This document shows, piece after piece, positions 6,818 through 14,739 of a stretch of DNA of 64,000 bases (positions within the stretch are counted from its first letter, which is position 1; every line of letters begins with the position of its first letter). A model generated the notes under the pieces. That model searched no databases. It had not been told where the DNA came from and saw only the letters and a program-made list of their open reading frames with translations. This stretch comes from CG2-30-58-95 sp964618215. Its GTDB lineage: Bacteria > Chloroflexota > Anaerolineae > Anaerolineales > Villigracilaceae. The stretch is taken from positions 12,110-76,109 of the forward strand of contig CAZTZE010000014.1 in NCBI GenBank assembly GCA_964618215.1, in the 5' to 3' direction. The translations under genes were made by a program, and so were the position numbers.

Positions 6818-8413
6818 ATGCCAGATGACCAGTCAGCCATTATGGTTGGGAAGTCGCCAACCATTATCATGCGCGGGATCGTCAAACGATTCCCCGGTGT
6901 GATTGCAAATGACGGGGCTAATCTGGAAGTCCGCAAGGGGGAGATTCATGCCTTGCTCGGCGAAAACGGGGCGGGTAAAACCACCCTGATGAACGTTCTG
7001 TACGGCATCTATCACCCGGATGAAGGTGAAATCTGGGTCAACGATCAACGCGCGGCTATTCATTCGCCTCAGGATGCCATCCGGCTGGGAATCGGCATGA
7101 TTCACCAGCAATTCCGGCTGGTGCAAACCCACAGCGTGACCGAAAATGTCATCCTGGGTTTGAAGGGGAAATTTCTCTTTCCCGAACGGGCGGCGCGAAA
7201 ACGCATTCTCGAACTGACCGAAAAATACGGGATGAAAGTGGATCCCGATGCACGCATCTGGCAACTCTCGGCTGGCGAACAGCAGCGCGTGGAAATACTC
7301 AAGGCGCTCTATCGCGGCGCGAAAATCCTCATCCTGGATGAGCCGACCTCCATGCTCACACCCGGCGAAACCAGGGACCTGCTGAACACCCTGCGGCGGA
7401 TGACCGCCGAGGGACACACGGTTGTCTTTATCACCCACAAATTGGAAGAAGTCATGGAGGCCAGTGACCGCGTGACCGTGCTGCGCCAGGGCAAAGTCAT
7501 CGCCACGCGGGAAACGGCCACGACCGGCGAAAGCGAACTGGCCCAGTTGATGGTCGGGCGTGAGGTGCTTTTCAACTTGGATAAAAAACAGGTTGAAACC
7601 GGGCCGGTGGTTCTCGAGATTGATAAACTGTCCGCCCTGAACGACAAAGGCATGCCGGCCGTTGTTGATCTTTCATTGGAGGTTCACGCCGGAGAAATTC
7701 TCGGCATTGCCGGCGTGGCCGGCAACGGCCAGCGCGAACTAGTCGAGGCCATCACCGGATTGCGGGACGCGACCGGCGGGCGCATTGCCGTCAACGGCCA
7801 GGATATTACCCACGTCCCGCCACGCGCCCGCATCGAGCGCGGCGTCTGCTGCGTCCCCGGCGAACGCTGGACGGCGCTCATCCCCGGCATGAGCATAGCC
7901 GATAACCTGATCTTAAAAAATTACCTGCAGCCTCCCATCGGGCGCGGGCTGTTCCTTGATCGCGCGGCCATTGCCGCGTATGCCGACGGCCTTATTAAAG
8001 ATTATGCCATCATGACCCCAGACCGGCGCACGCCGATTAAAATGCTTTCCGGCGGGAATATTCAACGGGCTTTACTGGCGCGGGAGATTGCCTGCCGGCC
8101 CGCGCTGCTCATCGCCGCGCATCCCACCAGCGGCCTGGACGTGGGTGCCACCGAGACTATCTGGCAGTTGCTGCTTGCCGAGCGCGAGCGCGGCACAGCC
8201 GAGCTGCTCATTTCGGAAGACCTGGAGGAAACCCTTTCGCTCAGCGACCGCGTGGCGGTTATCTTTGAGGGGCAAATCATGGGCCTGTTCCCGGTCAAGG
8301 ATGCCAATCTGGAACAGATCAGCCTGATGATGGCCGGCGCCCTGCGCCTGCCCGTGCGCAGCACCCTTCGACAGGCTCAGGGCAGCGCCTACTTGGCAGG
8401 AGAACCCGCATGA
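6818..8413 (+). CDS. BMP-type importer ATPase with two ABC domains
   Basis: Encodes 531 residues with two tandem ABC modules, the usual layout for simple-sugar/nucleoside importers. Module 1 has Walker A GENGAGKTT, signature LSAGEQQR and Walker B ILILDEPTS. Module 2 is degenerate: GVAGNGQRE in place of Walker A and LLIAAHPTSGLD without the catalytic Glu, with signature LSGGNIQR intact. Thus one consensus ATP site is expected. Start at ATG 6818 after GAGAGG. The last 20 residues (STLRQAQGS region) are encoded by a CCCTTCGACAGG-type interspersed repeat. Its stop overlaps the first permease by four bases. Confidence 0.9.
   Translation: MPDDQSAIMVGKSPTIIMRGIVKRFPGVIANDGANLEVRKGEIHALLGENGAGKTTLMNVLYGIYHPDEGEIWVNDQRAAIHSPQDAIRLGIGMIHQQFRLVQTHSVTENVILGLKGKFLFPERAARKRILELTEKYGMKVDPDARIWQLSAGEQQRVEILKALYRGAKILILDEPTSMLTPGETRDLLNTLRRMTAEGHTVVFITHKLEEVMEASDRVTVLRQGKVIATRETATTGESELAQLMVGREVLFNLDKKQVETGPVVLEIDKLSALNDKGMPAVVDLSLEVHAGEILGIAGVAGNGQRELVEAITGLRDATGGRIAVNGQDITHVPPRARIERGVCCVPGERWTALIPGMSIADNLILKNYLQPPIGRGLFLDRAAIAAYADGLIKDYAIMTPDRRTPIKMLSGGNIQRALLAREIACRPALLIAAHPTSGLDVGATETIWQLLLAERERGTAELLISEDLEETLSLSDRVAVIFEGQIMGLFPVKDANLEQISLMMAGALRLPVRSTLRQAQGSAYLAGEPA
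8364..8383. repeat. CCCTTCGACAGGCTCAGGGC element in the ATPase C-terminus
   Basis: This imperfect palindrome, common as an interspersed unit in many environmental genomes, is read in frame as TLRQAQG at the C-terminal tail of the BMP ATPase. Confidence 0.6.
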
Positions 8414-9483
8414 AAATCCCCCGCCTCCGCTTTGAACGACGCCTGTCCTCTCCTCAGTGGCTGCAGGTGGCGGCGCTGGTTGCCTCGCTGCTGCTTGCCA
8501 TGCTGACCATTGCCGTCATTTTCTATGCGCTCGGCGTAAATCCCCTGATCGCTTTTCAACGCATTTTTCGCGGCGGGTTCGGCAGTGTTTATGGCCTTAA
8601 AGAAACGGTGACCAAATCCATCCCGCTCATGCTGGCCGGGGTTGGGCTGACGCTGGCCTTCAAGGGGCGCATGTACAACATTGGCGCGGAAGGGCAGTTG
8701 TTCATCGGCGCGATCGTCGCCTCCGGTTTGGCGCTCGAATTCCCTGAGTGGCCAGCCTATATCCTGCTGCCGGTCATGTTCCTCGGCGGCTTTCTCGGCG
8801 GCGGGCTGTGGGCTGCTATTCCCGCCATTCTTAAAGCGCGCTTCCGCGTGGACGAGGTGCTGACCAGCCTGATGCTGGTTTACGTTGCCAGCGATGCCGT
8901 CAAATATCTGGTTTATGGCCCCTGGCGAGGCACGGATACGCGCGGTTTTCCGATTACAGATCAATTTTCTGCGACCGCGCAGTTACCGCGTCTTATTGAT
9001 TCGCGCATTCACTACCCGACCCTGATCCTGGCCCTCCTGCTGGCAGTGTTGATCTACCTGCTGGTCGCGCGCACCAAACTGGGTTACGAGATCCGCGTCA
9101 CAGGCGAAAACCCGGATGCGGCGCGCTATGCCGGTATGAATTACCAGAAAATCGCCCTGCTGGTTATGTTGATCAGTGGCGGTCTGGCCGGCTTGGCCGG
9201 AGTGGGGGAGGTGGCCGGTATTCACTTCCGCTTGCGTCCGCCGGAGGGCATTTCGCCCGGTTACGGCTTTACTGCGATCATCGTCGCCTGGCTGGCGCGC
9301 CTTAATCCACTGGCGGCCATCCTGACCGCATTCCTGCTTGGCGGACTGCTGGTGGGCGGCGACGCCATCCAGATCGCCCTCAACCTGCCGGCGGCGACCG
9401 TCCAGGTCTTCAACGGCGTCATCCTGCTCTTCGTCATCGCAGGTGAACTGTTCACCCGTTACCGGATTCGACTGGAGTTTTGA
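8410..9483 (+). CDS. BMP importer permease 1 (YufP/RbsC-type)
   Basis: Encodes 357 residues, hydrophobic throughout, with about nine to ten membrane spans. After a basic N-terminus comes WLQVAALVASLLLAMLTIAV, and the conserved FKGRMYNIGAEGQLFIGA segment at about 80-97, the family hallmark, followed by a FRVDEVLTSLML loop. The C-terminal half has GLAGVGEVAGIHFRLRPPEG. It partners permease 2 and the double ATPase. Start overlaps the ATPase stop (ATGA), showing coupled translation. Confidence 0.88.
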   Translation: MKIPRLRFERRLSSPQWLQVAALVASLLLAMLTIAVIFYALGVNPLIAFQRIFRGGFGSVYGLKETVTKSIPLMLAGVGLTLAFKGRMYNIGAEGQLFIGAIVASGLALEFPEWPAYILLPVMFLGGFLGGGLWAAIPAILKARFRVDEVLTSLMLVYVASDAVKYLVYGPWRGTDTRGFPITDQFSATAQLPRLIDSRIHYPTLILALLLAVLIYLLVARTKLGYEIRVTGENPDAARYAGMNYQKIALLVMLISGGLAGLAGVGEVAGIHFRLRPPEGISPGYGFTAIIVAWLARLNPLAAILTAFLLGGLLVGGDAIQIALNLPAATVQVFNGVILLFVIAGELFTRYRIRLEF

Positions 9484-9484
9484 T

Positions 9485-10408
9485 ATGTTGGAATTCATCC
9501 TTTCGGTTTTGCGCGCCGCCATTCCGGCAGGAACGCCGCTGCTCTACGGCACGCTGGGTGAAGTCTATGCCGAACGTTCCGGCGTGCTTAACCTGGGCGT
9601 GGAAGGCATGATGATCATGGGCGCTGTGTCCGGCTTTGCCGTCGCGCAGACCACCGGCAACGTCTGGCTGGGCATTCTGGCGGCGGCGCTGGTCGGCGGC
9701 CTGCTGGCGCTGATCCACGCTTTTGCCAGCGTCAGCCTGCGCGTCAACCAGGTGGTCTCCGGCCTGGCGCTGACCATGCTGGGGCTGGGGGTCAGCGGCA
9801 TGATAGGCAAGAAATTTGTTGGCCAGCCGCTTGCCGCCCGTTTGCAGCCCATTAATATCCCCGGCTTGAGCGATTTGCCGCTCCTCGGTGAACTGCTTTT
9901 CCGTTTCGATGTGCTGGTCTATCTGGGCGTCCTGCTGGTGCCGGTGTTGTGGTTCGTGCTTTACAAAACCCGCCTGGGCGTGACATTGCGCTCGGTCGGC
10001 GAAAACCCATCCGCAGCCGACAGCCTGGGCGTCAACGTAGTCCTGGTGCGTTACATGGCCGTTGTGTTTGGCGGCATGTTGGCCGGTGTGGGCGGCGCGT
10101 ACCTTTCGATTTCCTACGCCCCGGCCTGGATCGAAGGCATGACCGCCGGCGCGGGCTGGATCGTCATCGCCCTGACCATCTTCGCCATCTGGGATCCGCG
10201 CCGCGCCCTGCTCGGCGCCTACCTGTTCGGCGGCGTGCGCGTGCTGCAATTCCGCCTCCAGCCGCTGGGCATCTCGCCAAATCTGCTTAACATGCTGCCA
10301 TTCCTGCTCACCATTCTGGTGCTGTGGGTGAGTTCCGGACAGGCGGCGAAGCGGCGCATCGGCGCGCCGGCCGCGTTGATGACGGCCTACGCGCGCGAAG
10401 AGCGGTAA
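9485..10408 (+). CDS. BMP importer permease 2
   Basis: Encodes 307 residues with multiple membrane spans. The YAERSGVLNLGVEGMMIMGA segment at about 28-47 is the family signature, equivalent to NIGAEGQL of permease 1. GLALTMLGLGVSG and SVGENPSAADSLGVNV also match the family. The ATG at 9485 lies one base after the permease 1 stop; a longer frame from 9338 reads antiphase through permease 1 and was rejected. The last 66 bp of the gene and 21 bp beyond are duplicated at 11475-11562. Confidence 0.88.
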   Translation: MLEFILSVLRAAIPAGTPLLYGTLGEVYAERSGVLNLGVEGMMIMGAVSGFAVAQTTGNVWLGILAAALVGGLLALIHAFASVSLRVNQVVSGLALTMLGLGVSGMIGKKFVGQPLAARLQPINIPGLSDLPLLGELLFRFDVLVYLGVLLVPVLWFVLYKTRLGVTLRSVGENPSAADSLGVNVVLVRYMAVVFGGMLAGVGGAYLSISYAPAWIEGMTAGAGWIVIALTIFAIWDPRRALLGAYLFGGVRVLQFRLQPLGISPNLLNMLPFLLTILVLWVSSGQAAKRRIGAPAALMTAYAREER

Positions 10409-10429
10409 AGACTTGCGAATTACCGCTTG
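10342..10429. repeat. Direct repeat, permease 3' end (copy A)
   Basis: These 88 bp, covering the permease 2 tail and following bases, match 11475-11562 at about 86 of 88 positions. The second copy is fused to a threonine synthase fragment. Confidence 0.85.
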
Positions 10430-10528
10430 CGGGATGCCATGCGCAAACGCTTGGGTGCGCCGACGGCGCTGGGTACGCCGTATGTGCGAGGCGAGAGAGG
10501 ATTGTGAGCCGCCTCCACAAGGTTAACC

Positions 10529-11142
10529 ATGCTTGATGCCTTTTTTGACGAGTCTTGGTTGCCAGGGCAGTCTGGTGATGATTTTTTTTTCTGTCGGTGA
10601 TAACGGCAGATCGAAGGCGGCTGCAATCACTGGTGCGAAAATTTAGACACATTCCGAGACTCAAAGTCAAATCGGAACTTAAGGCATCATCGTCTCCCCC
10701 GGTCATTGTCAAGGGATTTCTCCGCGAGTTGGCTTTCGAGCCAGACATATCGATCGTTGCGGTGGTCTGGAGCGGTAACAGGAAAAATATCGTTGATTAT
10801 GAGGCGCTTTACCAGCATCTTGTCGCCCAATGCGCTTTTCACACAGTCAAATTGCACAAGAGAATAGACTTATTCGTTGACAAAAGGTACACGAACAAGA
10901 AGCAGCAGCAAGAACTAGAAAAAGAAATCAGAGAGGCGATAGCAAGCATTCCGGGCAACGTTGTTCGGGTCTTTCAAGAGGAATCGCACGTTGTGAAGGA
11001 GCTGACTGCGCCGGATTTCGTGGCATGGGCTTACATGCAACGTTTCTGTCGTTCTAATGCCGAGTATTATAGGATCATTCGCGCGAGAGTGGTGCACTTC
11101 GCCGATTTAAGCGAAAAAGCGACCCTCCCTGGGCACCGATAA
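10529..11142 (+). pseudogene. DUF3800-type protein, frame broken at a T9 run
   Basis: DUF3800 proteins have an N-terminal DES(G) acidic motif and a nuclease-like fold of uncertain role. Here MLDAFFDESWLPGQSGDD is encoded from ATG 10529, then frame is lost after a run of nine T (10582-10590). The remainder, LSVITADRRRLQSLVRKF onward to 11142, is in another frame and contains the IPRLKVKSELKAS motif and FVDKRYTNKKQ. One extra T would restore a single 205-residue frame. It may be a pseudogene, a sequencing or assembly error, or a slippage site. It is an accessory gene in a rearranged patch. Confidence 0.7.
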
Positions 11143-11264
11143 CCACCGCATGAAGCGGAGTGAGACTCCCAAAGGGGAGCCAGTTACCCAGGCCTTATGA
11201 GTCGCTAAAATTAGTATACAACAATTCGGCCGATTGTCAATAACCAATTTTCAGCAGAGGCTCG
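11143..11264. other. Short intergenic stretch with GGGCA/CCCAGG dyads
   Basis: Contains CCCTGGGCACCGATAACC and CCAGTTACCCAGG in loosely inverted arrangement (about 11128-11195) with a CTCCCAAAGGGGAG stem. No gene seen. It may mark the edge of a past insertion. Confidence 0.35.
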
Positions 11265-11477
11265 ATGGGTAAATTTACGGGTTACAAATGTTCAAAGTGT
11301 GGTCAGGATTATCAACCTGATGAAATCACCTACACCTGCCCCAAAGATGGCGGCAACCTGGACGTGGTGTTGGATTACGACGCCATCCGTCAGAAATTAC
11401 AACCCGAAGACCTGACTTCCCGCGCCGAGGACTCGCTCTGGTGCTATCTTCCGCTTTTTCCCGTCCCCGATCCGGGC
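11265..11477 (+). pseudogene. Threonine synthase 5' fragment
   Basis: The first 74 codons align without gaps to the N-terminus of the intact threonine synthase at 13471, with about 57 identical residues including TYTCPKDGGNLDVVLDY and two Cys pairs (CSKCG; YTCP). At the GGCGGCGAAGCG point the frame passes into a copy of the permease 3' end and reads out as nonsense. It lacks the PLP domain entirely. The divergence (about 77 percent at protein level) is far greater than that of the adjoining permease copy, so the two pieces were joined later. Confidence 0.85.
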
Positions 11478-11562
11478 GGCGAAGCGGCGCATCGGCGCGC
11501 CGGCCGCGTTGATGACCGCCTACGCCCGCGAAGAGCGGTAAAGACTTGCGAATTACCGCTTG
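11475..11562. repeat. Direct repeat, permease 3' end (copy A')
   Basis: Near-identical copy of 10342-10429 fused directly to the threonine synthase fragment. The junction lies in GGCGGCGA-GCG, which occurs in both parents, so microhomology-mediated joining is likely. Confidence 0.85.
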
Positions 11563-11644
11563 AACATGAAAACCGAGTTGGGCGGCTTCCGTAGATAGAA
11601 TTGCCCTACGGCCAGAGAAGGCCGAAGTGAGGATGAAATAGCCC

Positions 11645-12562
11645 ATGAAAAACTCAGTGATCGAAGTAAAAGGCTTTCGCAAAACCTACGGCAAGCACGT
11701 TGCCATGGACGGCATCAGTTTCGACGTAAAGCAAGGCGAAATATTTGGCTTACTCGGCCCCAATGGCGCTGGAAAGACCAGTACATTGGAATGCCTGGAA
11801 GGCCTGCGCGCTCCAAACGGTGGCTCGTTGCGGGTGGCAGGCTTAGACCCAGCCAGCGAGTCCCGCAAACTACGAAACCTGATCGGCGTACAACTGCAAT
11901 CGGCGGGATTACCGGAAAGCATCACGCCAGACGAAGCCATGAAATTCTTCTGCGCCTATCACAACGTGGCACCCCGCTTCGACTTGTTGGAACGGCTGGG
12001 CCTGGCCGAGAAACGGAATTCCCAGTTCTTCGAACTCTCCACCGGACAACAACGCCGTCTGTCACTGGCTTTGGCGGTGGCACATAACCCCCAGGTGCTC
12101 TTCCTGGACGAACCCACCGCCGGACTGGATGTGGCGACCCGCGTCGAGTTGCATGGCATGATGCGAGAACTGCAAGCCGGCGGCGCCACCATCATCCTTG
12201 CGACACATGATATGGCCGAAGCGGAACAGATGTCAGATCGGGTGGCTATCCTGTTGCAGGGTGAGATCGTCAATATCGGCACTCCAATGGAGATAACGGC
12301 TACCGGCGCGGGGCTGACCAAGATCTCTGTGCGGACACAAACATCCAGTTTATCTGTACCGGGGCTTGCCTTCCCGGCTGTCAGCCAGCACACGTTAAAA
12401 GACGAATACAGCATCTACTTCAGTTTCGATATTGGCCCTACGGTGTCCGCCATTATTGCCCATATCGCTGCCCAGGGGGATGCGCTGATCGACTTGCGCG
12501 TGGAGCGGCCATCTCTGGAAGATCGTTTCCTTGAAATCACCAACGCTGGAGTTGCCCAATGA
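11645..12562 (+). CDS. ABC-2 type exporter ATPase
   Basis: Encodes 305 residues. Walker A is GPNGAGKTS, Q-loop VQLQSAGLPESIT, signature STGQQRRLSLALAVA, Walker B VLFLDEPTAGLD, H-loop ATHDMAEAE. This fits the CcmA/drug-resistance group of ABC-2 exporters. The C-terminal 90 residues form a regulatory extension ending SLEDRFLEITNA, typical of the group. The stop overlaps the permease start by four bases. Substrate cannot be told from sequence; drugs, peptides or lipids are all possible. The pair lies between the threonine synthase fragment and the intact gene. Confidence 0.9.
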   Translation: MKNSVIEVKGFRKTYGKHVAMDGISFDVKQGEIFGLLGPNGAGKTSTLECLEGLRAPNGGSLRVAGLDPASESRKLRNLIGVQLQSAGLPESITPDEAMKFFCAYHNVAPRFDLLERLGLAEKRNSQFFELSTGQQRRLSLALAVAHNPQVLFLDEPTAGLDVATRVELHGMMRELQAGGATIILATHDMAEAEQMSDRVAILLQGEIVNIGTPMEITATGAGLTKISVRTQTSSLSVPGLAFPAVSQHTLKDEYSIYFSFDIGPTVSAIIAHIAAQGDALIDLRVERPSLEDRFLEITNAGVAQ

Positions 12563-13371
12563 ATGCTTTTATCCACCACTTCACTTTTGAATTTCGAACG
12601 GGCATCCGTAACAAACAGTTGCTATTGATGAACTATTTATTCCCTCTGGGTTTTTACCTGATGATGGGATTTGTCATGGCCGAGATCAATTCCCCCTTCC
12701 GGGAAGACATCATCCCGGCGATGGTCGTATTTGGCATCCTGGCTGCAACGTTGTTGGGGATACCTGATCCGCTGGTCAACGCCCGTGAGAACGGCGTTTT
12801 CCGCAGTTATAAGATCAACGGCATTCCATCCATCTCGATTCTGATCATTCCGGCTTTGACGACCATTCTGCATCTGGTGATCGTGGCAGTGCTAATCACA
12901 GTCACTGCGCCTTTGTTCTTTGACGCTCCCTTGCCAGTAAACTGGCTCAACTATGCCCTGATCTTTGTCGCGATGGCATTTGCTTGTGCAGGGATAAGCG
13001 TCCTGATCGGAGTGGTCTCCCCCAGTTCGCGCATGACAGTGCTATGGTCACAGCTTGTTTTCGTCCCATCCATGCTGTTGGGCGGCCTGATGCTTCCATA
13101 CAGTATGTTACCGGACATTGCCGGAAAATTCGCGCAGCTTCTACCTGCCACTCAAGCGATGAATGCCTTCAATGGTTTGGCAATGGGGAAAGTGTCCGCT
13201 TTTTCCCCCTGGGGTTCGGTCATTATGCTATTTGCCAGCGGCGTTTTGGCGTTTGGACTGGCCGTCTATCTCTTTAGTTGGGACAGTCGCAACACGACGC
13301 GGCGTGGGCATCCCTTGCTGGCATTGCTGGTATTATTGCCGTATGTTGTTGGAATATTCTTGTTATCGTAA
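12559..13371 (+). CDS. ABC-2 type exporter permease
   Basis: Encodes 270 residues with about six membrane segments: LLLMNYLFPLGFYLMMGFVM, then IIPAMVVFGILAATLLGI, SILIIPALTTILHLVIVAVL, LIFVAMAFACAGISVLIGVV, and two C-terminal spans. The layout matches single-domain ABC-2 permeases that dimerise. Start overlaps the ATPase stop, so the two are coupled. Followed by an A9 run and TCAAGAG-containing sequence before threonine synthase. Confidence 0.85.
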   Translation: MNAFIHHFTFEFRTGIRNKQLLLMNYLFPLGFYLMMGFVMAEINSPFREDIIPAMVVFGILAATLLGIPDPLVNARENGVFRSYKINGIPSISILIIPALTTILHLVIVAVLITVTAPLFFDAPLPVNWLNYALIFVAMAFACAGISVLIGVVSPSSRMTVLWSQLVFVPSMLLGGLMLPYSMLPDIAGKFAQLLPATQAMNAFNGLAMGKVSAFSPWGSVIMLFASGVLAFGLAVYLFSWDSRNTTRRGHPLLALLVLLPYVVGIFLLS

Positions 13372-13470
13372 TCAAAAAAAAAACTGCTCAAGAGCAGATC
13401 GTCAAACAGTCCTTTTTCGGTTCCGGCCTGTCCCCGTACTTTGGGGGCTTGTCCGGGTTAGGTGGAAAGT

Positions 13471-14739
13471 ATGAATAAATTCATTGGCTACCGTTGTTCG
13501 CTCTGCGGGGCGGAGTACCTGCCCGGACAGGTGACCTATACCTGCCCGAAAGATGGGGGCAACCTGGACGTGGTGCTGGATTATGAGGCCATCCGGCAGA
13601 AATACCAGCCTGAAGACCTGACCTCGCGCAAAGAGGAATCGCTCTGGCGTTACCTGCCGCTGCTGCCCGTCTCTGACCCCGGCGGCGAGGCGACCCCGCT
13701 GCGCGCCGCGGGCTGGACGCCGGTCTATGCCCTGCCGCGCCTGGCCGATAAACTTGGCCTGCGCCATCTCTGGCTAAAAGACGAATCTCGCAACCCAACC
13801 GCATCCTTCAAAGACCGCGCCAGCGCAGTGGTTGTGGCGCGGGCGCGCCAGATCAAAGCCGAGGTCGTCGTGACGGCCTCCACCGGCAACGCCGGCGCGG
13901 CTCTGGCCGGCATGGCGGCCGCGATTTGTCAAAAGGCGGTTATCTTCGCACCCAAGACTGCTCCCCCGGCCAAAGTTGCCCAGTTGCTCGTCTTCGGGGC
14001 GCGCGTGCTCCTCGTAGATGGCACTTATGACGATGCTTTCGATCTATCCATCCAGGCCGCCAATGAATTTGGCTGGTACTGCCGCAACACTGGCTACAAT
14101 CCCTTCACCGCGGAAGGCAAGAAAACGGCCGCGTTCGAGATTTGGGAATGGTGGAGGGGAGAGAGTAGAGAGTCGAGAGTAGAGAATAGTCCGGCTAATC
14201 TCTACTCTCCACTCTCAATTCTCGTCTCTGTGGGCGATGGCAACATCATCTCCGGCATCCATAAGGGCTTCAAGGATTTGCTGGCTTTGGGCTGGATCGG
14301 GAAAATGCCGCGCATTATCGGTGTGCAGGCCGAGGGTTCCGCGGCGATTGCCAATGCATTCCGGGCTGGCACGGAAACAATCATTCCCATCTCAGCCAAA
14401 ACGCTGGCCGACAGCATTTCGGTGGATTTGCCACGCGATGGCGTGCGCGCCGTGCGCGCGGCGCGCGAGACGGGCGGAACGTACATCACCGTCAGCGATC
14501 AAGACATCCTGGCCGCCATCGCTGAGTTAGGCAAGGCAGGCATCTTCGCTGAACCAGCCGGGGCCACGTCTTACGCTGGGTTGGTCAAGGCTGTTGCGCA
14601 GGCTGTGGTCGAGCCAGCGGACACGATCCTGGTGATTAATACCGGCAGTGGGCTGAAGGATGTCCGCGCCGCCATGCAAGCGGTGAAGGAAGCCCCGATC
14701 ATCGAACCGACTTTGGAGGCGGTGAAAAAGGCAATATGA
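13471..14739 (+). CDS. thrC: Threonine synthase with an in-frame repeat insert
   Basis: Encodes 422 residues; converts O-phosphohomoserine to threonine with PLP. N-terminal zinc-ribbon-like Cys pairs (CSLCG; YTCPKDGG) are followed by NPTASFKDRAS with the PLP lysine at about 113-116, STGNAGAALAG, and SVGDGNIISG. NTGSGLKD is near the C-terminus. ATG 13471 is preferred because it aligns with the fragment at 11265; GTG nine bases earlier is possible. Between WWRG and ILVSVGDG about 20 residues (ESRESRVENSPANLYSPLS) are encoded by a GAGAGTAGAGA inverted repeat; the frame stays open. The stop overlaps the next gene (ATGA). Confidence 0.92.
   Translation: MNKFIGYRCSLCGAEYLPGQVTYTCPKDGGNLDVVLDYEAIRQKYQPEDLTSRKEESLWRYLPLLPVSDPGGEATPLRAAGWTPVYALPRLADKLGLRHLWLKDESRNPTASFKDRASAVVVARARQIKAEVVVTASTGNAGAALAGMAAAICQKAVIFAPKTAPPAKVAQLLVFGARVLLVDGTYDDAFDLSIQAANEFGWYCRNTGYNPFTAEGKKTAAFEIWEWWRGESRESRVENSPANLYSPLSILVSVGDGNIISGIHKGFKDLLALGWIGKMPRIIGVQAEGSAAIANAFRAGTETIIPISAKTLADSISVDLPRDGVRAVRAARETGGTYITVSDQDILAAIAELGKAGIFAEPAGATSYAGLVKAVAQAVVEPADTILVINTGSGLKDVRAAMQAVKEAPIIEPTLEAVKKAI
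14155..14225. repeat. GAGAGTAGAGA inverted repeat inside thrC
   Basis: GAGAGTAGAGAGTCGAGAG on the left pairs with CTCTACTCTCCACTCTC on the right around a short AATAGTCCGGCTAATC loop. It splits two conserved segments of threonine synthase yet leaves the frame open. Confidence 0.75.

Noticed and set aside
5152..6936. 594-codon open frame on the minus strand
   Set aside because: It lies antisense to the BMP binding-protein gene, is rich in His/Gly/Ala as GC-rich shadows are, and has no family features.
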